48,497 nt of DNA, from positions 1-48,497 of IMG/VR virus record IMGVR_UViG_3300008117_008504; one strand, 5' to 3'. Made by a program: the position numbers and the translations under genes. The DNA is from a virus. How positions within the stretch are numbered: position 1 is the stretch's first letter; every line of letters starts with the position of its first letter. Under the pieces are notes generated by a model. That model worked only from the letters and a program-made list of their open reading frames with translations. It was not told the DNA's origin and did not search any database. Of the stretch, positions 40,716 to 47,381 are shown piece after piece.

Positions 40716-41207
40716 ATGAATATATTCTTTTTAGACATGGATGTTAAAAAATGTGCAGAGTACCATTGTGACAAACACGTTGTTAAAATGGTACTTGAGA
40801 CCGCACAACTTCTTTGTTCGGCTCATCATATAACAGACCAAGTAACCGACCAAATACCATATAAGTTGGCTCATAAGAATCATCCGTGTTCTATATGGGT
40901 TAGAGAAAGTTTAACCAATTATCTATACCTTTGTGAGTTAGGTTTGGAGTTATGTAAAGAATATAGTTACAGGTATGAAAAACGACACAAATCTCAAGAA
41001 GTAATAGAATGGTGTGTAACAAATAAGGTAAAAATTTGTGACAAAGGATTAACAGAGCCACCAAAGGCAATGCCCGATGAATACAAAGTTAAAGACGTTG
41101 TAGAGTCCTACAGGAACTATTATATGGGGGCAAAAAAATCTTTTGCAACGTGGAAAAAAAGGGACACTCCTATTTGGTATAATTTTGAAAAAAATTTGGC
41201 AGATTAA
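40716..41207 (+). CDS. Conserved phage protein (YHCDKHVVKM family)
   Basis: 163 aa. MNIFFLDMDVKKCAEYHCDK, HVVKMVLETAQLLCSAHH, HPCSIWVRESLTNY and VESYRNYYMGAKKSFATWKK form a pattern common in tailed phages, sometimes labelled pyrimidine-dimer glycosylase-like without proof. Conserved Cys, His and Trp suggest an enzyme. It ends with NLAD encoded by the next promoter cassette, exactly as the exostosin-like gene does. Confidence 0.75.
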   Translation: MNIFFLDMDVKKCAEYHCDKHVVKMVLETAQLLCSAHHITDQVTDQIPYKLAHKNHPCSIWVRESLTNYLYLCELGLELCKEYSYRYEKRHKSQEVIEWCVTNKVKICDKGLTEPPKAMPDEYKVKDVVESYRNYYMGAKKSFATWKKRDTPIWYNFEKNLAD

Positions 41208-41230
41208 AAAACATTTTGTATCTTTGTATT
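41195..41230 (+). promoter_or_regulatory. Bacteroidota-type promoter, leaderless
   Basis: TTTG 41195-41198 within the upstream coding end, 20-nt spacer, TATCTTTG 41219-41226, TATT, ATG at 41231. Identical over 50 bp to the cassette at 37992-38041. Confidence 0.9.
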
Positions 41231-41854
41231 ATGAAAACAATAATAAAAACAATAACAATCGCATCAACTGTTTTGTTATCATCAATCAGTTGTAGTTTTA
41301 AAACAAAACCAGAATCATTTAAAGATGGTGATATAATATTCCACACATCTAAGTCACAACAAAGTAAAATGTTAAAATCCGCTACGGGTTCTAATTTAAC
41401 TCACGTTGGTGTTATTTTTTATAAAAATGGGTTACCTTATGTAATTGAGGCGGTACAACCTGTTAAAGTTACTAGTTTAAACTCTTTCATTAACAGAGGT
41501 GAAAATGCTAAATACAAAGTAATGAGATATGAAACCGAATTAACTAATGAAGATAAAAATAAAATGATTTCTTGGGGTAAAAAACAACTAGGTAAACCGT
41601 ACGATATTAAATTCCAATGGGGAGATAATACGATGTATTGTTCAGAGTTAGTTTGGAAAATGTATAAAAATGCGGGTATTGAGTTGTGTGAAACTAAAAA
41701 ATTTTCGGACTTTAATTTAACTAACGAAAAAGTAAGGCAAGCAATAAAAAGTAGATTTAAAAATAAAAATGAATTTAGTTTAAATGAAGTAGTGGTTGCT
41801 CCTGTTGATATTTACAATAGTGATAAATTAAATTTAATCTATTCTAATTTTTAA
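41231..41854 (+). CDS. YiiX/NlpC-P60-like cysteine hydrolase with signal peptide
   Basis: 207 aa, start 4 nt after the promoter. Signal peptide with a weak lipobox (SISC, Cys21). The permuted NlpC/P60 (YiiX/YebB-like) core is visible: FKDGDIIFHTSKS, the His in NLTHVGVIFY, IEAVQPVKV, and the Cys in MYCSELVWKMY. Such enzymes cut peptide or amide bonds in the envelope or acyl groups. Exported to the periplasm or outer membrane of the infected cell. Could defend against superinfection or assist lysis; untested. Confidence 0.83.
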   Translation: MKTIIKTITIASTVLLSSISCSFKTKPESFKDGDIIFHTSKSQQSKMLKSATGSNLTHVGVIFYKNGLPYVIEAVQPVKVTSLNSFINRGENAKYKVMRYETELTNEDKNKMISWGKKQLGKPYDIKFQWGDNTMYCSELVWKMYKNAGIELCETKKFSDFNLTNEKVRQAIKSRFKNKNEFSLNEVVVAPVDIYNSDKLNLIYSNF

Positions 41855-42851
41855 ACTGAGCCAGAATCAATACCAAATAACTTCATTTCCCTTGTCATCA
41901 TATTAGGAGTTGGGAAACATTTATCGGGTATATTGACTCCTGAAGCCTTAACAACCTCTAAAGCATATGTGCCGCAATTAGCGGCATCATTGCTAATACT
42001 AAAATCAAGAGCACTATAGTCTTTTTCTTTTACACTTTTCGCGTAACTAATACCTTGTGATATATTAGGAGCAACTGTTAACACCCAATCCATAGGTAAT
42101 CTAGGTCCTTCCCCTTCAGTTCTTGATTTAATAATTTTAACAACGTCCTCAATATTTAAAATATTTTCACCATCTATTTTTGCAATTTTACCTAAATTTT
42201 TACTGACAACAGTACCAAATCCTTTAGTTTTTACACCAGCGTATCTACCAAATTCAAATATCTCAACATTACCATTTGAATTTACCGTGGCAACTCCACC
42301 GTGACCTAATTTACCATATGTTTTATCATTTCTAAAAGGATTTTCACCTTTAAATAAATCGGTTACAACATCTTTACCCGAAAGAGATAAGATTTTAATT
42401 GCATATGCGGACATTATATCAAATTTTGAATTACCATCCACTTTTGGTTTATACGTTGGAAATGAAAATGTTATGACAAATCCTTTATCTGTTTTTATTG
42501 TTGGTCTTTCTAAAGTACCTTTGTTTTTAGATTTTAATAAACTATCATCTTTATTAACAACTCCAGAACTTTTTGTAGAACAACTTCCTTCTTTTTGATA
42601 TCTTAATAATGCTTTATTTGTGATATTACCAAATCTACCGTCATCACTACCTTTAGGTAAACAACCTAGTTGTATTAATTTACCTTGTAATATGTATCAA
42701 CAGGTTTAGTTATTTTATTATCAACGCTTTTAGTGCTTGTTGATGGAAAATAAGGTAATTCCTCATTTAATAAATGTTTACTTATAGCGTTTTTGTGCAT
42801 TTCAAGAATCCTACTTTTTTCAGATTCATCAATAAATAATTTGTTTTTCAT
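41851..42851 (-). pseudogene. Frameshifted capsid-leader / PG-binding / hydrolase-like gene
   Basis: Reads from the ATG at 42851: leader with ESEKSRILEMHKNA and HLLNE-E, then a linker, then a stop after about 55 residues (near 42680). In the -1 frame from about 42690 the reading continues without stops to 41851: a PG_binding-like domain (LQGKLIQLGCLPKGSDDGRF) and a C-terminal domain with LGHGGVATVN (His) and NCGTYALEV (Cys) that resembles an NlpC/P60-type hydrolase. A one-base deletion, real or from sequencing, would explain it. Its paralogue 43387-44358 is intact. No classical slippery heptamer is seen at the junction. Confidence 0.75.
42581..42693. repeat. Duplicated block A, copy 1
   Basis: 113 bp identical to 44099-44211, coding for the PG_binding-like domain in both paralogues. 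No difference over this length implies a recent duplication or gene conversion. Confidence 0.95.
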
Positions 42852-42867
42852 ACTAAATAAATATTTG
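42758..42867. repeat. Duplicated block B, copy 1
   Basis: 110 bp identical to 44265-44374. It covers the leader peptide, the start codon and the upstream region up to and including the TTTG of the divergent promoter. Confidence 0.95.
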
Positions 42868-42899
42868 GTAATTTGAGAATATTTTCATAAATTTGTATT
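42864..42899 (+). promoter_or_regulatory. Bacteroidota-type promoter, leaderless
   Basis: TTTG 42864-42867, 20-nt spacer, TAAATTTG 42888-42895, TATT, ATG at 42900. Confidence 0.82.
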
Positions 42900-43397
42900 A
42901 TGAAAACAATAATAATCATAACATCAATTTTGACTATATACATAATCTCTAATTTTTTTTCATATGAAGAAATTTTTGTGGTTAATAGTATTCCTCAAAA
43001 CAATTTTAAAAATTTTAATTACAAGTCTCAAAATATTGACGAGTTAATTAATGAGTCTTTAGATATTACATTAAATGAGTTGTCTTTTGACTTAAAAAGT
43101 CAATATAATTCTGATGTTAATAAATTAAACGAAACACATGTCGCCCATTGTATTGGGTATTCTAATTATTTTAATTCTGTTTTACATAAATTAGTAGTTA
43201 ATAATAATTTAAAAAATATTAAAATAACTCACGTTAGGGCTAAAGTTAAATTTTTAGGTGCGAATCTTCATGTTATAAACATGAAAGAATTTAAAGACCA
43301 TGATATTTGTGTAGTATACGACAACAATACGAATAAAAAATATATTATTGACCCAAGTCTTTCTGAAGTTTTTGGTAAAATAATTATTAAACAGTAA
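42900..43397 (+). CDS. Transglutaminase-like cysteine protein with signal anchor
   Basis: 165 aa. N-terminal hydrophobic signal/anchor (about 3-22). A possible transglutaminase-like triad: Cys in AHCIGYSNYFNSVL, His in KDHDICVVYD and Asp in YIIDPSLSEVFG, in the usual order. It is smaller than typical members. It would act in the periplasm as peptidase or crosslinking enzyme; this is a motif-level call. Its end overlaps the convergent gene by 11 nt. Confidence 0.65.
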   Translation: MKTIIIITSILTIYIISNFFSYEEIFVVNSIPQNNFKNFNYKSQNIDELINESLDITLNELSFDLKSQYNSDVNKLNETHVAHCIGYSNYFNSVLHKLVVNNNLKNIKITHVRAKVKFLGANLHVINMKEFKDHDICVVYDNNTNKKYIIDPSLSEVFGKIIIKQ

Positions 43398-44358
43398 TAT
43401 TAACCGGAAATCCTTTATATTCACCAGTCTCTCTAAAAGCCACTGTATTTCTAATAACACTATAAAGTGTAGATTTGCCATTCCACCAACTACCAACTTG
43501 GTCAACAAAACTCTTCATAAGGTCTTCTTTAGTTTTGCCTTCAGTATTAAAATCATATGTATCTAAAACAGTAACTTTTGATTTGTCGGGAGATACTCTG
43601 ATATTCGGAGGGTCTATTCGTCCAAGAGTATACATAAATTGACCTGCTAATTCAGGTTTAAGTAAACTTCCTTGACCTCCTTTATCTAAAAGTTTTTTGT
43701 TTTCTTTTTCAGACCCGGCTACAGTCATTGATGTTGGTAAATTACCAGCACCAATCTCTTTCCATAAAGGATAGTTTAATCCTCTTTTGGCGTTTGCGAT
43801 TGCAACCTTTTTTAGAAATATTTGTTCATCAGCGGTTAAATCTTTAGCGGTAAATGGCTCCGTTCTTCCGACCAAATAATCCATTAAAGCTCTTATGTGT
43901 AAAGGTAATGAAGATTTTTTTGATTGGGGTATGTTATTAATAAATGTTTTCATTTCTAGATATTTATCAATATTTCCACCATATAAATTTCTTTCAAATT
44001 CACCCCCTCTACCTAAATAATCACTGGATAATGGTTTATTAGTGTAATGTAAATCATTAGTTGTATTATCATTTTGAGTTTTAATTCCTACCGATTTACA
44101 ACTTCCTTCTTTTTGATATCTTAATAATGCTTTATTTGTGATATTACCAAATCTACCGTCATCACTACCTTTAGGTAAACAACCTAGTTGTATTAATTTA
44201 CCTTGTAATATTTTTAATTTTTTGGGGTTTATATTTATATTCTTGTTATTTGGAACATAAAGTGATTCCTCATTTAATAAATGTTTACTTATAGCGTTTT
44301 TGTGCATTTCAAGAATCCTACTTTTTTCAGATTCATCAATAAATAATTTGTTTTTCAT
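43387..44358 (-). CDS. Probable packaged protein: leader, PG-binding-like domain, unknown C-terminus
   Basis: 323 aa. Leader residues 1-31 (ESEKSRILEMHKNAISKHLL, then NE-E) match the shared capsid-targeting-like pattern. Residues about 46-88 form a PG_binding-like domain (LQGKLIQLGCLPKGSDDGRF, ALLRYQKEGSC). The C-terminal 220 residues (YLGRGGEFERNLYGG, FLKKVAIANAKRGLNYPLW) belong to no family I know and differ from the C-terminus of the frameshifted paralogue at 41851-42851. The two genes thus share a delivery module with different cargo. Confidence 0.7.
   Translation of the reverse strand: MKNKLFIDESEKSRILEMHKNAISKHLLNEESLYVPNNKNININPKKLKILQGKLIQLGCLPKGSDDGRFGNITNKALLRYQKEGSCKSVGIKTQNDNTTNDLHYTNKPLSSDYLGRGGEFERNLYGGNIDKYLEMKTFINNIPQSKKSSLPLHIRALMDYLVGRTEPFTAKDLTADEQIFLKKVAIANAKRGLNYPLWKEIGAGNLPTSMTVAGSEKENKKLLDKGGQGSLLKPELAGQFMYTLGRIDPPNIRVSPDKSKVTVLDTYDFNTEGKTKEDLMKSFVDQVGSWWNGKSTLYSVIRNTVAFRETGEYKGFPVNITV
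44099..44211. repeat. Duplicated block A, copy 2
   Basis: Identical to 42581-42693 (113 bp), in the same orientation. Confidence 0.95.
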
Positions 44359-44374
44359 ACTAAATAAATATTTG
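44265..44374. repeat. Duplicated block B, copy 2
   Basis: Identical to 42758-42867 (110 bp). The linker between blocks A and B is 53 nt here and 64 nt in copy 1, lengths that differ modulo 3. Confidence 0.95.
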
Positions 44375-44402
44375 TTTTAATCATAAATATTTACTATCTT
44401 TG
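44371..44402 (+). promoter_or_regulatory. Bacteroidota-type promoter
   Basis: TTTG 44371-44374 (last bases of duplicated block B), 20-nt spacer, TATCTTTG 44395-44402, then 19 nt to the ATG at 44422. Confidence 0.85.
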
Positions 44403-44421
44403 TAAAATAAATCTAATAAAT

Positions 44422-44760
44422 ATGGCAACAAGAGCGTCAATAGTAATGAAAGAAGAAGGTAAACCAATGTTAGCGGTTTACAAACATTGGGATGGTTATC
44501 CTTCAGGACTTGGTAAAAGTTTGGAAGAAATTGTTATGGGGGGACAGATAACCAATGGTTTGGGTATTAACTCAGAATTAGGTAAAGTGTTTAACGGAGC
44601 GGGTTGTTTATTCGCATCAATAATATCAATTTTGAAAGATAAACCTGGTGATGTATATATCACAAGTTTAGATAGTGTAGGTAATTCAGGTGAAGAATAT
44701 ATTTATGAGATTGACGTGAACGGAAAAGACGTTCAATTAACTCATAAAGAAAACAGATAA
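44422..44760 (+). CDS. Conserved phage protein (MATRASI family)
   Basis: 112 aa. MATRASIVMKEEGKPMLAVY, then KHWDGYPSGLGKSLEEIV, the start of a family frequent in phages with unknown role. Its TAA shares a base with the next ATG (TAATG), so it leads the operon with CYTH, phosphoesterase and zinc-ribbon genes. Confidence 0.7.
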   Translation: MATRASIVMKEEGKPMLAVYKHWDGYPSGLGKSLEEIVMGGQITNGLGINSELGKVFNGAGCLFASIISILKDKPGDVYITSLDSVGNSGEEYIYEIDVNGKDVQLTHKENR

Positions 44761-45221
44761 TGGATGTAAATAAAGAAATAGAAAGAAAATTCTTACTTAG
44801 AAGATTCCCAAAGATTGAAGGTGATTATACACGATACAAGATTAAACAGTGGTACACTCCTGACGGATTAAGATATCGATTTCAAGTCGATACAAAAACA
44901 AATGATGTATTGATTTATAAGACAAAAAAATCCAACATATCTAAGGGGGTCTTTCAAGAAGATGAAGAACCTATTTCTTTAAAAGAGTTTTTGGAGATTG
45001 ATTTATCAAAGGTGAGAATATTAGAAAAAATAAGAACGGTAGTAAAACATAAAGGGTTTGATTTTGAAATAGACGAATTTAAAGATTATGATTTAATAAC
45101 ATTAGAGGTTGAACTTGATGATATTAATGAGAAAATACCGTTCCCTGAAAATATTAAAAAAGAAATTGTAAAAGAATTGACCGGATTAAAAGAATTTAGT
45201 AATTTTGCATTATCAAAATGA
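44760..45221 (+). CDS. CYTH-domain (triphosphate tunnel) enzyme
   Basis: 153 aa. The family hallmark ExExK appears as EIERKFLL (Glu6, Glu8, Lys10), followed by alternating charged strands (YTRYKIKQWYTP, YRFQVDTKTND, VLIYKTKK, KIRTVVKHKGFDFEIDEF, LITLEVEL) that build the eight-stranded tunnel. Members hydrolyse triphosphates, including RNA 5' ends, thiamine triphosphate and polyphosphate. In an operon with a metallophosphoesterase and near an RNA ligase, RNA 5'-triphosphatase is attractive but unproven. Overlaps the genes on both sides. Confidence 0.88.
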   Translation: MDVNKEIERKFLLRRFPKIEGDYTRYKIKQWYTPDGLRYRFQVDTKTNDVLIYKTKKSNISKGVFQEDEEPISLKEFLEIDLSKVRILEKIRTVVKHKGFDFEIDEFKDYDLITLEVELDDINEKIPFPENIKKEIVKELTGLKEFSNFALSK

Positions 45222-45889
45222 TACGAATAGAGCCAGATAGAAAAGGTAGATTTCCTGATGTGTGGGTAACATCTGATACTCATTATCATCATAGAAATAT
45301 CTGTAGGGGAGTTACAGGATGGAGACTACCTGACGGCTCAATTCCTATCGACCAAACAAGAGACTTTCCAACTATTGAAAAAATGAATTCTATAATTGTT
45401 GACAATATCAATAGTGTTGTAAAACAACAAGATATTCTAATACATTTGGGGGATTGGTCTTTTGGAGGTTTTGATAAAGTAAGAGAATTTTATGATAGAC
45501 TTGTTTGTAAAAACATACATTTGGTTTTAGGAAACCACGATGAACATATTGAGAATAATAAAGATAGTATTCAGGAGTTATTTCTGACGGTGTCAACTTA
45601 TCAAACCCTTGTTATCGGAAGCAAGAAGTTTGTTCTAATGCACTATCCGATAAGCTCTTGGAACGGGTTGAATAAAGGGGTGATGCACCTTCACGGTCAT
45701 ACTCACTTACCTACCGAAATCCGATTCGGGAAAGGAAGGAGAATTGATGTCGGCATTGATGGTCATCCCTCGTTCAGACCTTATCACATCTTAAAAGAAA
45801 TATTCCCTATGTTAGATAGGAGAGAAATTATGTCAGATATGTTAAACGACCATCATACAGATGATATTGTAAATAAAGACAATGGATGA
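45218..45889 (+). CDS. Metallophosphoesterase
   Basis: 223 aa calcineurin-like enzyme. SDTHYHHRN (Asp20, His22), HLGDWSFGG, LGNHDEH, the His in LMHYPISSW, and HLHGHTHLP are all present, so both metals can be bound. It overlaps the CYTH gene by 4 nt and the zinc-ribbon gene by 8 nt. Related enzymes from phages act on phosphodiester bonds or RNA ends. It is distinct from the family member at 14583-15266. Confidence 0.9.
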   Translation: MIRIEPDRKGRFPDVWVTSDTHYHHRNICRGVTGWRLPDGSIPIDQTRDFPTIEKMNSIIVDNINSVVKQQDILIHLGDWSFGGFDKVREFYDRLVCKNIHLVLGNHDEHIENNKDSIQELFLTVSTYQTLVIGSKKFVLMHYPISSWNGLNKGVMHLHGHTHLPTEIRFGKGRRIDVGIDGHPSFRPYHILKEIFPMLDRREIMSDMLNDHHTDDIVNKDNG

Positions 45890-46118
45890 GATTAGTTTAG
45901 AGGTTTATCCTGAGATATGTTGTGATTTGTGTAACGATGTTATTCACAACCATATTGATTGTCCGGTATGTAATCAAAAATACGCTCCAACCGAAAGTTA
46001 TTTTGACTTAACTTATGATGACGAATTAACATGCTCAAATTGTAAAACAGTTTTTGAGAGAGTATCTGAGAATTGGTATTATGATTGTAAGGTAAAAATA
46101 AAATTAACAATTCCTTAA
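45882..46118 (+). CDS. Small zinc-ribbon protein
   Basis: 78 aa with four paired-cysteine motifs at close intervals: CCDLC, CPVC and CSNC, plus a His-rich loop (HNHID), enough for two zinc sites. Zinc ribbons of this size commonly bind RNA or DNA or contact polymerase. Starts within the phosphoesterase gene end. Last coding gene before the candidate structured RNA. Confidence 0.75.
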   Translation: MDEISLEVYPEICCDLCNDVIHNHIDCPVCNQKYAPTESYFDLTYDDELTCSNCKTVFERVSENWYYDCKVKIKLTIP

Positions 46119-46127
46119 CATAAATAA

Positions 46128-46157
46128 TTGACATATTGAAAAACTCAATTATATTTA
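46128..46157 (+). promoter_or_regulatory. Possible promoter of the structured RNA
   Basis: TTG 46128-46130, 19-nt spacer, TATATTTA 46150-46157 (7 of 8 of TAnnTTTG). Predicted transcription start near 46161-46162, the first paired base of the RNA. Confidence 0.5.
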
Positions 46158-46160
46158 TGA

Positions 46161-46269
46161 TTGTTGACTTCGTGGGTTTTAAGTGGAAGTCACCCAATAA
46201 AAGATAGATACAGAAATGGGACTATCAACAAATTACCCTTTGACACCTACCTAAACGGTAGGTTTTTTT
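46161..46269 (+). ncRNA. Candidate pseudoknotted small RNA
   Basis: No ORF. P1 TTGTT (46161-46165) with AACAA (46227-46231). P2 GACTTC (46166-46171) with GAAGTC (46186-46191). A pseudoknot pairs loop TGGGT (46173-46177) with ACCCA (46192-46196) directly after P2. P3 GATAG (46203-46207) with CTATC (46222-46226). P1, P2 and P3 meet with almost no unpaired junction bases. A terminator hairpin follows at 46245. Lies between the CYTH/phosphoesterase operon and the RNA ligase gene. Class unknown: sRNA, riboswitch-like or decoy. Confidence 0.6.
46245..46269 (+). terminator. Rho-independent terminator
   Basis: ACCTACC (46245-46251), loop TAAAC, GGTAGGT (46257-46263), seven T. Forms the 3' end of the candidate RNA and closes the 44.4-46.1 kb operon. 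Confidence 0.88.
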
Positions 46270-46280
46270 ATTTAAAAAAA

Positions 46281-46316
46281 TTTGGTAAATTCAAAAAAAG
46301 TTCGTATCTTTGTATT
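46281..46316 (+). promoter_or_regulatory. Bacteroidota-type promoter, leaderless
   Basis: TTTG 46281-46284, 20-nt spacer, TATCTTTG 46305-46312, TATT, ATG at 46317. Lies just after the terminator, so the RNA ligase is transcribed independently. Confidence 0.88.
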
Positions 46317-47381
46317 ATGTTAGAGACTCTAAATAGATACTTTGAAGACGGACTTCTGTATAAACAGACTCACCCTACTCTTCCTTTAACTATATGGAAT
46401 TACACCGAGAAAGTTCAATACGAGAACTTATGGGATGAAATAACCATACAGACCAGAGGTTTGGTAACTGATGATAAGGGAAATATAGTTGCTAGACCTT
46501 TTAAAAAGTTTTTCAATTTAGAGGAAAAAAAACATACCGCAACCCCTTACTTTGAAGTTTTCGATAAAATGGATGGTTCATTGGGGATATTGTTTAATTA
46601 TGAGGGAGAATGGATAATGGCAACCAGAGGTTCATTCACCTCAGACCAAGCGGTTAAAGGATTTGAGTTACTTCAAAAATACGACTATAAAAGATTGGTT
46701 AAAGGTTTTACCTACCTATTTGAGATAATATACCCTGAGAACAGAATAGTTGTTAATTATGGTTATGAGGATTTAATATTGTTATCTGTAATAGATAATA
46801 AAGATGGTTATGAATTAAAGATATTTGATGATTCTATCCATATAGAAGGTATAAGATTAAGAAACCTATATAACAATTTAGGGTTTAAATTGGTTAAAAA
46901 ATACGATGGTATAAAAGACTATAACACCTTAAAAAATATGGTTAAAGACAATGAAGAAGGTTTTGTGGTTAGGTTTTCAAATGGGGAAAGGGTCAAAATA
47001 AAAGGTGAAGAATATATAAGACTTCACAAAATAATGACCAATGTATCAACCACCGGTATATGGGAAATATTAAGTACCGGTGGAAACTTTGAGGAAATAC
47101 TTAAAGATGTTCCTGATGAGTTCTACAATAAAATAAAGGACTACGAAAAAGAGTTGAGGTATCAATACTTTTCAATATCAGAATACTGCGGTAAATTACA
47201 TGACGGATTTAGATATGGTAAATACGGTGATAAAGAAGAACCCACCAAAAAGGAATACGCTGAATTTGTTATGAAAAACGTAAAACCCGAATTCAGACCT
47301 ATAATGTTTTTTATGTGGGATAAAAAGAATTATGACCAGATAATATGGAAACTCATAAGACCCGAATTTAAAAAACTATAA
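46317..47381 (+). CDS. rnlA-like: RNA ligase, T4 Rnl1 type
   Basis: 354 aa from the ATG 4 nt after its promoter (T4 Rnl1 has 374). Nucleotidyltransferase motif I KMDGSLGI with Lys84 as the AMP acceptor, TRGLVTD upstream, RGSFTSDQ, the motif III-like YLFEIIYPENRIVVNY, motif IV EGFVVRF and motif V VKIKGEEYIRLHK, then a helical C-terminal domain as in Rnl1. It seals RNA breaks such as cleaved tRNA anticodon loops. Two phage tRNA genes, a P-loop kinase and a cREC protein in the window fit a repair role against host anticodon nucleases. Confidence 0.95.
   Translation: MLETLNRYFEDGLLYKQTHPTLPLTIWNYTEKVQYENLWDEITIQTRGLVTDDKGNIVARPFKKFFNLEEKKHTATPYFEVFDKMDGSLGILFNYEGEWIMATRGSFTSDQAVKGFELLQKYDYKRLVKGFTYLFEIIYPENRIVVNYGYEDLILLSVIDNKDGYELKIFDDSIHIEGIRLRNLYNNLGFKLVKKYDGIKDYNTLKNMVKDNEEGFVVRFSNGERVKIKGEEYIRLHKIMTNVSTTGIWEILSTGGNFEEILKDVPDEFYNKIKDYEKELRYQYFSISEYCGKLHDGFRYGKYGDKEEPTKKEYAEFVMKNVKPEFRPIMFFMWDKKNYDQIIWKLIRPEFKKL

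Noticed and set aside
42670-42700. Programmed -1 ribosomal frameshifting in the duplicated gene
   Set aside because: No X-XXY-YYZ slippery heptamer or downstream pseudoknot was seen, and the paralogue does not need one; an indel is simpler.
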